A stretch of DNA of 64,000 nucleotides from the NCBI RefSeq assembly GCF_000463075.2, contig NZ_AVAQ01000049.1:84351-148350 (forward strand). The letters are read 5' to 3'. A program made the position numbers and the translations under genes. Shown here in pieces: positions 41,207 through 50,292 of the stretch. How positions within the stretch are numbered: position 1 is the first letter of the stretch; the number at the start of each line of letters is the position of its first letter. The notes beneath the pieces were generated by a model. The model searched no databases. It was not told the DNA's origin and saw only the letters and a program-made list of their open reading frames with translations. The DNA is from Lactiplantibacillus plantarum EGD-AQ4. Its GTDB lineage: Bacteria; Bacillota; Bacilli; Lactobacillales; Lactobacillaceae.

Positions 41207-42271
41207 TTAAAACTGTTTAATATCAAAGTCTAAATCTTCATCATCTTCAGTTTTAAACTTCGATCCATCCACATATGCTTTTTTAGTAAGTCCTACAATT
41301 GACGCGGTAACTAAGGAACCTACCACCACTGCAAGAATATAACCTAGTCGATTCTCAACAACGGGCAAAGTTATCAATCCTCCCCATGGAGCATGGTTCA
41401 AGCATCCAAGCATGAAAGAAATAACGCATGACACTGCTGCACCAATTGTATTCGCAGGAATAACATGCAGCGGATCTGATGTGGCAAAAGGAATCGCTCC
41501 TTCTGTAATTCCACAAAAGCCCATCAAAAGTGCTGCCTTTCCAGAATCACGCTCAGCAGGACTGAATTTCTTTTTAAAAATCAGTGTTGCAATACCTAGA
41601 CCAATTGGTGGAACACAGATTGCTGAACCCACACCTCCCATTAAATAAGGGAGTGTATTGACCTGTGTCTGTGCAAAAGTAGCAGCTACCTTGTTGATTG
41701 GCCCACCCATATCGAAGCCAATCATAGAACCTAAGAGCGCTCCTAAAGGTGCTTTAGCAACTCCACTCATGCCGTTTAACATTGCTGTTAGCCAAGTCAT
41801 AAACGATGCAATCGGATCACCAATCAAATAAACCATGACTCCACCAGCAATCAGAGTTCCTCCCAACGGATATAAGAAAATAGAACCTAATGTTTTATAA
41901 CTTGGCGAAAATTTAATTTTTTTTAACTGCATTACAACAAATCCAGCGAGAACTCCACCTATGATGCCGCCTATAAAACCAGCTTTAATTTCGGTTGCTA
42001 AGTAGGCAGTAATAAATCCAGGAGCCAATCCCGGTCTATCAGCCATGCTGTACGCAATATATCCACCAAGTGCCGGAATAAACAATGTCAGACCAGCACT
42101 ACCAATCATATTCAACTGCCCCAGCCAACCTGTTGTTGGTTGAGCCGCCTTACCATTTAGCATGACTGAAATAGCAAATATTACCCCACCTGCAACAACA
42201 AAGGGAATCATATACCCTGTGGCTGTCATCAAGTGCTTTTGAGCAGCCGAGAAAAACTTTTTACTGTCCAT
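41207..42271 (-). CDS. PTS fructose-family IIC
   Basis: 354-residue permease with about nine membrane segments. HLMTATGYMIPFVVAGG at the N-terminus, FDMGGPINK and the GITEGAIPFA signature mark the fructose/mannitol-fructose family. The ribosome site is weak (AGGTGA at about nine bases). It forms a complete transporter with the flanking IIA and IIB genes. The sugar is not identifiable from sequence; family members carry fructose, 2-O-alpha-mannosyl-glycerate and other sugars or polyols. Confidence 0.92.
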   Translation of the reverse strand: MDSKKFFSAAQKHLMTATGYMIPFVVAGGVIFAISVMLNGKAAQPTTGWLGQLNMIGSAGLTLFIPALGGYIAYSMADRPGLAPGFITAYLATEIKAGFIGGIIGGVLAGFVVMQLKKIKFSPSYKTLGSIFLYPLGGTLIAGGVMVYLIGDPIASFMTWLTAMLNGMSGVAKAPLGALLGSMIGFDMGGPINKVAATFAQTQVNTLPYLMGGVGSAICVPPIGLGIATLIFKKKFSPAERDSGKAALLMGFCGITEGAIPFATSDPLHVIPANTIGAAVSCVISFMLGCLNHAPWGGLITLPVVENRLGYILAVVVGSLVTASIVGLTKKAYVDGSKFKTEDDEDLDFDIKQF

Positions 42272-42352
42272 AATTATTAGTCACCTACCCTTTTCCATTC
42301 TTTAAAGCATTCTCTTAATAAGAAAAGATTATAAGCCCCACCTCTTTTAAAT

Positions 42353-42811
42353 TTATTCAATTAAAGATCCTTCTTCGAGCATGGTTTTACGTACTTTCTC
42401 ATCTCCTTCAACCAATAATATTTGACGAAAATCTTCATGCATTAACATTCTTGATAACTTAGCAATGATTTTCAGATGTATATTATCTTTATGCTTCTTA
42501 GGAACAGCTATCAAAAAGATCAATTTGACTTTGTTTTCGTCATTCCACACAATTGGGTTCATCAATCTGCCAATTGCAACTACTGGTTTTGAAACAGAGT
42601 CGCTTTGAGAATGAGGTAATCCAATTTCATGTCCGATATATGTGGGTAGGATACTCTCCCTTTCAAAAACCTCTTTAACAAATTTTGCTTTATCAGTAAC
42701 AAAGTTTTCTACATTTAAACATTCAACAATTTGTTTGATGGCTGTTTTCTTATCTGCCGCATCTAGTTGGAGCCTAGTCACAATTGCTACTTTCTCCTTG
42801 TTCATACTCAT
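42353..42811 (-). CDS. PTS fructose-family IIA
   Basis: 152-residue IIA. The phosphohistidine is in HEIGLPHSQSDSV. The ATG lies one base after the stop codon of the regulator gene, with GAGGAG inside that gene, so the two are coupled. It phosphorylates the IIB at 40856 and perhaps the regulator PRD domains. Confidence 0.9.
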   Translation of the reverse strand: MSMNKEKVAIVTRLQLDAADKKTAIKQIVECLNVENFVTDKAKFVKEVFERESILPTYIGHEIGLPHSQSDSVSKPVVAIGRLMNPIVWNDENKVKLIFLIAVPKKHKDNIHLKIIAKLSRMLMHEDFRQILLVEGDEKVRKTMLEEGSLIE

Positions 42812-42812
42812 A

Positions 42813-44711
42813 TTACGCAGTCTCCTCTTCTTTCAAGTAATCAATTATTTCATCAAATAGATCTTGGCCATTTGATGCTTTTAATGCAATTTTTAAAAAT
42901 TTATTTGAGACTAATTTGGAAAAATAATGATAAATCACCTTAAGTTGCTTTTGCAATTCGCTATTGAAGCTAATTAGAAAAACCAGATGAACTTTTGAGC
43001 CATTCCAATCAACGCCACTTTTACTAACTAAAATTGACAAACTCGACTTTTTAACAAATTTTGGTTGGCAGTGTGGTATTGCCACACTTTGTAAAGCAGT
43101 TGACGCTATTTTTTCTCTCTCTTTGATACTCTGCGTAACCGCCCTCTCAGCCAAACCATCCTGTATCAATCTTTTACTCATAAAATCTACAACCTCAGAA
43201 GCATTCTCAAAATTTTTAAAGTATATCCTAGTTGGATCTAGCAAGTTAATCAAATAATCCTCAAGCCCTGCTTTATCTCTAATCTTTTGTAAGGCATAAC
43301 TAATTTTCGAATGATCAATATCGGTCAAAAGCGGGCTAACCATTACAAGCTCCTTGTTATAATCATTTCTTATTCTTATAGTACTAAGGATCATCTGGAT
43401 ATTTTTCTTTGAGATTTTTTCCTCAAATTCATGCAATGAAAAAGTACCTATCAAATCTATGCTTTGCGAGTAATCTCGCAATATTCTCTGTTCTAGAAAC
43501 CTTGAGCTCCCTAAGCCAGTTGTACAAACAATCACAGCTTTAATCTTTTCTAATTCACTATGCCTTTCGGAGAACGACTGAAAATGAAGGCAAATATATG
43601 CAATCTCATTTTCCGGAACGGTTACTCTAAACATTTTTTCGACTTCCTTAGATAATCGAACTGCCTTTTCAAAATTATAAGAAAACTCCTCTTTAACTTT
43701 CATTGTGTACGGATTATTGATAACCAATCCTTTATCTAAGCGGCTAATCGCTGCGTACAGGTGAGATGTTAATTCGTCTATCAAGAGCTGATCATGATTC
43801 ATATCACTCAAATAACTTTTTATAAATTCCGTAACTTTGTCCATGTTTTTGGAAGTTCTACCATTTTCTCCCGTATCTTCTAGTGATTCGATATGAGAAT
43901 TCAGATAAGCAACCTCATTATCATCAAGTTTAATTTTAAAATTATTTTCCAATTGTCCAACTAGGCTATTAGTCTCAGTTAAAATATAATTTTCGGAGTT
44001 ATGTTCCAGTGGAGCTAGATAGCTACCTGATTTCACACGATCAATCATAATTAATACGTGAATTACTAAACTTTTAAATTTGTAATTGTTATATTCAATG
44101 CCATTTTTCTTCAAAAATGCATACATCAAATTCTGTACTTTTTTCACTCCTTTTGTATCAAGCAATGTGGACCAAAAATCATCTAACTTAATCTGACTAT
44201 CAAGTATCCCGTCTGACGAATCATATATATGATTTATAATCGAACTGATCAAATGCCGTCGATTCTTCTCAAGGCCGCCAAGTATAATTCCTTGACTAGA
44301 TTTGCATATATACAAATCATTTTCTTTTAGAGTCTTCTTTACTTGATGAAAATCCTTTTGCATAGTATCACGACTTACAAATAGCTCATCAGCAAGTTCT
44401 TGTAATGTAATAGGATCATCTCTAAACAATACATTTATTAATATTTTATTTTTCCTATCTTCAGAGCCATAATGAGTATTGCTAATAATTTTTAGTAGCT
44501 CTGTTTTGTCGCCTTCTACATAAATCCCATCTCCTCGTTTTCTGACAATAACCGCTCCAAGTTTTTTGGATTCCACGCTTAACATATTTAGACGTTTTAC
44601 AATAGTCGGTTTTGATAATCCTGTAACACTCATCAAGTCCCCATAATGTACCTTAGGGCCTATTAAGATTCTCTCCAACAATTTAATATCAACTTCATCG
44701 GCTTTAAACAT
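42813..44711 (-). CDS. PRD-domain transcriptional activator with IIB- and IIA-like domains (BglG/MtlR type)
   Basis: 632-residue multidomain regulator. N-terminal helix-turn-helix modules (VHYGDLMSVTGLSKPTIVKR; ELADELFVSRDTMQKDF) are followed by two PRDs with conserved histidines (LNSHIES, ICLHFQS), a galactitol IIB-like domain (VIVCTTGLGSSRF) and a C-terminal fructose-type IIA domain (VAIPHCQPKFV). This is the LicR/MtlR/ManR architecture, so it binds DNA and is not an RNA antiterminator. The ATG follows GGAGG. It heads the operon it presumably activates. Confidence 0.9.
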   Translation of the reverse strand: MFKADEVDIKLLERILIGPKVHYGDLMSVTGLSKPTIVKRLNMLSVESKKLGAVIVRKRGDGIYVEGDKTELLKIISNTHYGSEDRKNKILINVLFRDDPITLQELADELFVSRDTMQKDFHQVKKTLKENDLYICKSSQGIILGGLEKNRRHLISSIINHIYDSSDGILDSQIKLDDFWSTLLDTKGVKKVQNLMYAFLKKNGIEYNNYKFKSLVIHVLIMIDRVKSGSYLAPLEHNSENYILTETNSLVGQLENNFKIKLDDNEVAYLNSHIESLEDTGENGRTSKNMDKVTEFIKSYLSDMNHDQLLIDELTSHLYAAISRLDKGLVINNPYTMKVKEEFSYNFEKAVRLSKEVEKMFRVTVPENEIAYICLHFQSFSERHSELEKIKAVIVCTTGLGSSRFLEQRILRDYSQSIDLIGTFSLHEFEEKISKKNIQMILSTIRIRNDYNKELVMVSPLLTDIDHSKISYALQKIRDKAGLEDYLINLLDPTRIYFKNFENASEVVDFMSKRLIQDGLAERAVTQSIKEREKIASTALQSVAIPHCQPKFVKKSSLSILVSKSGVDWNGSKVHLVFLISFNSELQKQLKVIYHYFSKLVSNKFLKIALKASNGQDLFDEIIDYLKEEETA

Positions 44712-44940
44712 ATTTGTACCTCCAAACTTGGTACCCTCTGTCAACATTGTTATCATATCCTAGAAAGCGCTTTCTTAATACTTATACTATTTTACTAAGA
44801 TAGTTTACTCTGAGGCACACATCGTAGAGATTATAGAAAAATCTGCTGTCAGTTACTCGTTTCCAAGAATTACCAACAACAGACCTTTCATCTTCATTTT
44901 TTGCTTTTTTATTTCAGAAATAAGTCTAATCCTATATCTC
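44712..44940 (-). promoter_or_regulatory. Promoter region of the PRD regulator operon with a cre site
   Basis: AGAAAGCGCTTTCT (44762-44775) is a perfect palindrome fitting the cre core, 51 bases upstream of the regulator start. The rest of the gap is AT rich and gene-free. Confidence 0.7.
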
Positions 44941-45564
44941 CTATCGCACTATCGTAACAATGTCATTTGGTGTATTAGCCAGATAGTTTGCATGTTTAAA
45001 AGTGGCAGCAGGTAATGCTCCCCATGCGGCTATTGCAAAATCTATTTCGGCTTCATTTGCCGCTTGCATGTCAAATATACTATCCCCAACATACAACGTC
45101 TCTCGTCTTTTCAGCTGGAATTTTTCCAATGTATAGTTAAGTGGGTCCCCACTTGGTTTTGGATTCTTCGTCAAATCAGAAGTTGTTATGATTTCCATAG
45201 TTGAAATCATCGGAAAATGTTGCGTTTCTTTTTCAAACTGCCTCTGATCTTTAGACGTAACAACCCCTAATCTAATGTCCATCTCTAGTAAATCTGCAAA
45301 CATTTTTTCAATTCCTTCAAAATAATCTAAGCTATTCATGTTTTTCTCGAATTCAACCGTGTATTCCGCCAATACACGTCTCCAGTTACGGACCCCAAGT
45401 TCTTTCAAAATCTCATTGCCAGGCTGTCCAATTCTCATTCGAAATTCTTTCAGAGGAACATAAACTCCCTCTCGTTCTGCACCTTTCTTCAATAATTTAG
45501 CAATCAGATCTGCAGAATTAATTAAGGTATTGTCAATATCAAACAGAACATTTCGATACTTCAT
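44941..45564 (-). CDS. HAD-superfamily phosphatase (beta-PGM/Gph-like)
   Basis: 207-residue HAD enzyme. Motif I FDIDNTLINS, motif II VVTSKDQ, KPSGDPL and motif IV VGDSIFDMQAANEA are present, and the cap resembles phosphoglycolate phosphatase and beta-phosphoglucomutase. The ATG at 45562-45564 follows AAAGGAG. It is last in the leftward gat-type operon, behind an attenuator-like hairpin. It may strip phosphate from a surplus polyol phosphate; substrate unknown. Confidence 0.85.
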   Translation of the reverse strand: MKYRNVLFDIDNTLINSADLIAKLLKKGAEREGVYVPLKEFRMRIGQPGNEILKELGVRNWRRVLAEYTVEFEKNMNSLDYFEGIEKMFADLLEMDIRLGVVTSKDQRQFEKETQHFPMISTMEIITTSDLTKNPKPSGDPLNYTLEKFQLKRRETLYVGDSIFDMQAANEAEIDFAIAAWGALPAATFKHANYLANTPNDIVTIVR

Positions 45565-45582
45565 TACAAATCTCCTTTTCTT

Positions 45583-45625
45583 TTTTAAAAAAGAACACCA
45601 AGATAACATATCTCAGTGCTCTAAA
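45583..45625 (-). terminator. Attenuator-like hairpin before the HAD gene
   Basis: On the minus strand AGCACTGAGAT pairs with ATCTTGGTGTT (three G-U pairs), followed by CTTTTTT. It lies between the dehydrogenase and HAD genes, so it probably lowers read-through. Confidence 0.65.
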
Positions 45626-45670
45626 TCGAAAGACTATAATTGAAATATTTTGGCGATCTCCTAGGCAAAA

Positions 45671-46753
45671 TTAGCCTACTAAGTCTGGATCATCAGGGTT
45701 AGAAGCAATCATCACCTTTAATTCTTTTCCTGCCATCATTGCATCAAACGCATCACGCCAATGTTCAAGATCAAAGACTTTTGTAATCATTGCATCTTGA
45801 TTGATAGCACCCTTGCTTTCAAGATGTAAAGCAATTGACCAGTCATATGGGTTTTGAGAACGAGAACCGCGATAGGTAATTTCGTGCTGAATAATTGAAC
45901 GCTCATCTAATTCATTCATGGGTTTTGCAAATAGACCAACCTGTTGGAAAGTCCCGCCTTTACGGAGCAATGGTAAAGCGGCGTTAACAGCTGGAGTCGC
46001 TCCAGAGCAGTCATAAACCTTAGTAACACCAATACCATCCGTTGCATCCATTACAATCTTAGATAGGTCTTCCTTTTGAGTGTCTACAACAATGTCTGCA
46101 CCTAATTCTTTGGCGATTTGTAACCGATCAGCATCCTTAGTAATCCCAGATACAATTACAAATGCACCAATTTCTTTCGCAATCTGCAATGAAAGTAAGC
46201 CCATTGGTCCTGGTCCGATAATTAACAATGTATCGTGAAGTGTAAATGGTGTCTTTTGATACATTGCATGTACACATGAAGCCAAAGGTTCTGACATCGC
46301 GGCCATTTTATAGGACACGTTATCTGGCAATACGTGGGTGCTTTCTTCACGTGTTAACACGTAATTAGCCATTGATCCATTTGCCTTAGTCCCAATTCCG
46401 ACACGATTAGGGCATAAATTGTATTCCTTGTTTTGACAATAAACACACGTTTCATCCGTAGCAAAAGTCGTTTCACTGGTAACCCGGTCACCGGGTTTTA
46501 ACTTTTTAACGTCCGGCCCCACTTCTACAACTTCTCCGGAAAATTCATGCCCTAGAACAAGTGGTGTCACTGCATTAGCATACTGACCCTTAAAGGTATG
46601 AATATCAGTCCCACAGATTCCTGTATACGCCACTTTTAGCAAAACCTTGTCACCCGTTACTTCAGGAATTGGAATCTGCTTTAGTTTCATATTGTCATAA
46701 CCAGCCTCTGTTTTTACAACGGCCTCCATAGTTTTCGTATTTAGAACATCCAT
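45671..46753 (-). CDS. Zinc-dependent polyol/alcohol dehydrogenase, MDR family
   Basis: 360-residue medium-chain dehydrogenase. Catalytic zinc ligands are in GICGTDIH and GHEF, and the GPGPMGLLSLQIA loop binds NAD. The structural-zinc lobe reads TCVYCQNKEYNLC and has only three of the usual four cysteines. It lies in an operon with a galactitol-family PTS and a second dehydrogenase, so it likely oxidises a polyol or polyol phosphate. The ribosome site for ATG 46753 is only moderate (GGGGTG). Confidence 0.86.
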   Translation of the reverse strand: MDVLNTKTMEAVVKTEAGYDNMKLKQIPIPEVTGDKVLLKVAYTGICGTDIHTFKGQYANAVTPLVLGHEFSGEVVEVGPDVKKLKPGDRVTSETTFATDETCVYCQNKEYNLCPNRVGIGTKANGSMANYVLTREESTHVLPDNVSYKMAAMSEPLASCVHAMYQKTPFTLHDTLLIIGPGPMGLLSLQIAKEIGAFVIVSGITKDADRLQIAKELGADIVVDTQKEDLSKIVMDATDGIGVTKVYDCSGATPAVNAALPLLRKGGTFQQVGLFAKPMNELDERSIIQHEITYRGSRSQNPYDWSIALHLESKGAINQDAMITKVFDLEHWRDAFDAMMAGKELKVMIASNPDDPDLVG

Positions 46754-46784
46754 AGTAATACTAGCACCCCGCTAAAATTAATAT

Positions 46785-47849
46785 TTATTTTTCTCCGTTT
46801 TCAATTCCATTCGGATAAAACATTACTTTGTTATATGATTCCGACCGTGTTGTGATCATGTCGAATGCCTCTTGCATTTGATCAAGTGTAAATTTATGAG
46901 TAATTAAATCATTAATCTTAATCTTGCCTGAATTTACAAAATCGATCATTGTTGTCCATTCCTTACCCGGAAATGGCGCTGAGTACGAATTCCAGAACCC
47001 TTTCAATGTAAGTTCATGCCTAAAAATACTTTCAAACGCTTGTTGGCGTAACGTTACATCAGCATATGCAATACCTACATATCCTACTTTTCCACGGCGC
47101 GCAGTTATCATTAAGGCCTGTTCCTCAGTTACTTTAGAACCAGCGCATTCCATTGTGATATCTACACCCCTCCCGCCAGTTATTTGATCAACCGTCTTCA
47201 ATAAATCAACCTTAGACGAGTTCACAACATGGGTACATCCTTCTTGGGTTCCCTTTTCTAACTTTTGGTCATCAATATCAATTCCAATGATATTTTTCAC
47301 ACCAGCAACTTTTAACAGCCGCACTACCAAATCCCCAACTGTTCCCAATCCAAATACAGCGACACTATCTCCAATTTCAGCATGGATTCCAAAGACGGCA
47401 TGTGCAGCAACCGCCATAGGTTCAATCAATGCCCCATCCTCATAAGGCATATTCCCAATGTTTAGAACATTTTGGACTGGCACATTTATCAGTTGTTCAA
47501 AGCCACCGTTTTCTTGCTGACCTAACATTGAGTAATGTTCACACATTTGAAACATCCCTGTCTGGCAATAGTAGCAGTGGTAACAGGGCATAAACGGCGC
47601 CACAGCCACGCGATCATCCAAAGAAACATTCGTAACATTTGATCCAAGTTTTACAACTTTCCCAGCAAACTCATGTCCCATGACTGACGGATAACCATAT
47701 TTCCATCCAGACTTCATCTTATGACTGTCCGATCCACATGTACCAGCAGCCATAACCTGAATTTGAACTTCATTTTTACCTGGATCACTGATATCAATAT
47801 TTTTGACCTCAAACTTATTAAGACCCGTTAATAATGATGCCTTCATCAT
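46785..47849 (-). CDS. Zinc-dependent polyol-phosphate dehydrogenase, GatD-like
   Basis: 354-residue medium-chain dehydrogenase. GTCGSDSH and GHEF ligands, a complete structural-zinc set CYHCYYCQTGMFQMC and nucleotide loop GLGTVGDLVV are visible. It follows the galactitol-type IIC gene, the position of galactitol-1-phosphate 5-dehydrogenase in gat operons. Two adjacent ATG codons (47849, 47846) are possible; AAGAGG spacing slightly favours the second. It probably converts an imported polyol phosphate to a ketose phosphate. Confidence 0.87.
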   Translation of the reverse strand: MMKASLLTGLNKFEVKNIDISDPGKNEVQIQVMAAGTCGSDSHKMKSGWKYGYPSVMGHEFAGKVVKLGSNVTNVSLDDRVAVAPFMPCYHCYYCQTGMFQMCEHYSMLGQQENGGFEQLINVPVQNVLNIGNMPYEDGALIEPMAVAAHAVFGIHAEIGDSVAVFGLGTVGDLVVRLLKVAGVKNIIGIDIDDQKLEKGTQEGCTHVVNSSKVDLLKTVDQITGGRGVDITMECAGSKVTEEQALMITARRGKVGYVGIAYADVTLRQQAFESIFRHELTLKGFWNSYSAPFPGKEWTTMIDFVNSGKIKINDLITHKFTLDQMQEAFDMITTRSESYNKVMFYPNGIENGEK

Positions 47850-47875
47850 AAAAACCTCTTCTTATTTTGCATTTA

Positions 47876-49147
47876 TTAAAATACGGCATTCCATAAATCT
47901 GCTAACTTAAGTAGAATCCAATTCAAGAAATTCCCACCCATATCCAACGATGAGACTTGAGTTGAACCTGCTGGAATCTTCACGACTCCTTGCAGCATCG
48001 CAGTATGCACAGTAGCAAAGTCAGTAGCCATCAGTAGCGCAAGCGTAATAACAATTGCACCTGCGATCACTGAGTGAATTATGTTCCCTTTTCGTGATGC
48101 TACAATTAACGAAACATAAAACGGAATTGTCGCCAAGTCACCAAACGGCAGTACACGATTTCCCGGTAAAATAACTGCAATAAATAAAGTAATTGGAACA
48201 AGTAACAAGCCAGTAGCAAGAGTGGCTGGCGCACCTGTAGATAATGCTGCATCCATACCAAGATAAATTTCACGATCCGCACCGTAACGTTTTGTCAATA
48301 CATCTCGTGCTGATTCTGAAATTGGAATCAATCCTTCCATTAATAGCTTAACCATTCGTGGCATAAGCATCATAACAGCACCCATATTGATCCCTAATTT
48401 TAAAATTCCAGCAACATCATATCCACCTAAAGCACCGATTGCCGCACCAATGATAATTCCCATCATCATTGGTTCACCAAAAATACCAAACTTTTTCTGA
48501 ATAGTTTCTGAATCCGCATGTAAATTTTTTAGGCCAGGCGTATGTGCGACTACCCAAGCCACTGGAATACCAATCAATCCAAACGCATCACTAGATCCAG
48601 TTGGAAAACTAATACCCTCTAATCCATAAAAATCTTGTACACTTTTTGCAGTTTTGTCTGCAATAATAAGGCAAAAAATCATGTATAAAATTGCCGAAAT
48701 AATACTGAAGGCCCAGCTTTTTGTGACAATATATGCAACTGATCCTGCGGCGACCATATGCCAATAATTCCAAATATCGATGTCCAACGTTTTAGTAACT
48801 TTGAGCATGATTAAAATAATATTCACAACTAATAAGATTGGAATCAAGATTGATGAGATTGGCTGTGCCCATGCACCTGCAGCAGCAGAAGGCCACCCGA
48901 CATCAACAATCGTTAGATGAAAACCAAATCTTTTAACCATCGCCTTAGCGGCAGGCCCGATATTGGTAGTCAACAGGTTAATTACAAGATTAATTCCCAC
49001 CATACCAATACCAATAGTCAAAGCGGAACGCAGTGCTTTTGCAGGCTTCACCCTAAAAATGAGTGCGATAATAAAAATCATTATTGGAAGCATCACAGAC
49101 GCTCCCATGTTCAAAATATATTGAACAACATTTCCAACTTGCTGCAT
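47876..49147 (-). CDS. PTS galactitol-family IIC
   Basis: 423-residue permease of the galactitol class with about ten hydrophobic segments. The GASVMLPIMIFIIALIF N-terminus, KRFGFHLTIVDVGWPS and GLIPISESAR are typical. AGGTG/GGAGG precedes the ATG. It works with the IIB and IIA genes just upstream. Members carry galactitol, but also arabitol, ribitol and xylitol in lactobacilli, so the polyol is open. Confidence 0.91.
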   Translation of the reverse strand: MQQVGNVVQYILNMGASVMLPIMIFIIALIFRVKPAKALRSALTIGIGMVGINLVINLLTTNIGPAAKAMVKRFGFHLTIVDVGWPSAAAGAWAQPISSILIPILLVVNIILIMLKVTKTLDIDIWNYWHMVAAGSVAYIVTKSWAFSIISAILYMIFCLIIADKTAKSVQDFYGLEGISFPTGSSDAFGLIGIPVAWVVAHTPGLKNLHADSETIQKKFGIFGEPMMMGIIIGAAIGALGGYDVAGILKLGINMGAVMMLMPRMVKLLMEGLIPISESARDVLTKRYGADREIYLGMDAALSTGAPATLATGLLLVPITLFIAVILPGNRVLPFGDLATIPFYVSLIVASRKGNIIHSVIAGAIVITLALLMATDFATVHTAMLQGVVKIPAGSTQVSSLDMGGNFLNWILLKLADLWNAVF

Positions 49148-49173
49148 GACAGCACCTCCAAATCATTTAAGTA

Positions 49174-49476
49174 TTAATTTTTGTCATCTTGAATCTTCTT
49201 AGCAGTATCAATAACTTCTTGATTTAACTTATCAACTCCCAAACCAGTTAGATAGCCCATGGCCTTAATTGTCGGAATTCGATAAGTTGTTGGTAGTACC
49301 GTTGTAGAAATTAACATATCCGCATCATCCTGCTTTGATGCCGCTTCCGCAATTTTGATTTGCATCAAATTAACATCAATATTATTTTCCTTAAATAATT
49401 GTTCGACCTTACTCATAACCACCGTTGAAGTGGCAATTCCTGCACCACAAGCCACCAAAACATTTACTTTTGTCAT
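49174..49476 (-). CDS. PTS galactitol-family IIB
   Basis: 100-residue IIB. The phosphocysteine lies in VLVACGAGIATSTVV, as in GatB. GAGGAG precedes the ATG. It lies between IIA and IIC of the same system and passes phosphate to the incoming polyol. Confidence 0.92.
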   Translation of the reverse strand: MTKVNVLVACGAGIATSTVVMSKVEQLFKENNIDVNLMQIKIAEAASKQDDADMLISTTVLPTTYRIPTIKAMGYLTGLGVDKLNQEVIDTAKKIQDDKN

Positions 49477-49496
49477 AACTGCACTCTCCTCTTTTA

Positions 49497-49970
49497 TTAG
49501 TTACTTAAAAACTTATAAACATCCGAACTATTGACAGCGTTTTCGATTCCAGAAACTAACGAATCATCCTGAATGATCGACATTAGTGCTTGTAGCATCT
49601 CTAGCTGCGCATGTGGCTTATTCAGCCCAAGAACGAATACTACTTTTGCATTAACTTCTTCATTTGGATCGTCCATTCGCTTAAAACAAATTGGACTACT
49701 GTTCACAATGACTGACACAAATTCTTTTTTGATTGTATCAGCATCGGTATGGGGGATTGCCACGCCACGCTTCTCTAATTGCAAACCAGTTGGAAATGTA
49801 GATTCACGTTTAATAATTTTGGGTAAAAAGTCTCCTGTTACATATCCGTTAGCCCTAGCAACCGCATCAATACCTTTAAACAAGTCTTCACTAGTTTTGA
49901 AATCCGCATGCAAGAAGATAAGTTCATCCTGTAGGTAATCGCTTACTTTGACATTTTCTTTATCCGCCAA
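49497..49970 (-). CDS. PTS galactitol-type IIA
   Basis: 157-residue IIA of the fructose/galactitol type. The phosphohistidine is in GVAIPHTDADTI. The only sensible start is TTG at 49968-49970, preceded by GAAGTGAG; no ATG or GTG lies in the first 20 codons. It is the first gene of the operon and divergent from the DeoR gene. An unusual start codon may keep the first subunit low. Confidence 0.87.
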   Translation of the reverse strand: MADKENVKVSDYLQDELIFLHADFKTSEDLFKGIDAVARANGYVTGDFLPKIIKRESTFPTGLQLEKRGVAIPHTDADTIKKEFVSVIVNSSPICFKRMDDPNEEVNAKVVFVLGLNKPHAQLEMLQALMSIIQDDSLVSGIENAVNSSDVYKFLSN

Positions 49971-50292
49971 ACTTTCTCACTTCTTTCAAAATATTTTGGA
50001 ACCGCTTTCAAGAATAAATTGTATCATTTTGCATTTACTTTGCAAGTGTTTTCTTTATTTTTTATTTCTATGTGTTTCAGGCTCTCTTAAATTTGCATAT
50101 TTGGCATTAATTGCAAATTACATATCCAACTATTATGTTTACCATAACAACCGTTATAATAACCTTTTTCTGATTGATTAAGATATAAAACCAATCGTTT
50201 CCCTTTCAAAATACGCATAGTAGAAATATTTGCGAAAACTTGCAAACAATTGTAATATTAAACCATCCTTATCCAATTGGAGATGATACCTT
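49971..50292. promoter_or_regulatory. Divergent gat-type operon/deoR promoter with cre and TTTGCAA motifs
   Basis: 322 bases without a gene. TGGAACCGCTTTCA (49997-50010) is a cre-like site. TTTGCAA-type elements occur at 50027-50033, 50039-50046, 50092-50098, 50111-50117, 50228-50233 and 50240-50246. They recur in front of the phosphoketolase gene and probably bind the DeoR protein. Confidence 0.6.

Noticed and set aside
42813..44711. PRD protein as an RNA antiterminator
   Set aside because: It has DNA-binding helix-turn-helix domains and no CAT RNA-binding domain, and no RAT site precedes the operon.
50027..50246. Repeated TTTGCAA units as a CRISPR-like array
   Set aside because: The units are short, irregularly spaced and lie in a promoter; they fit operator sites.
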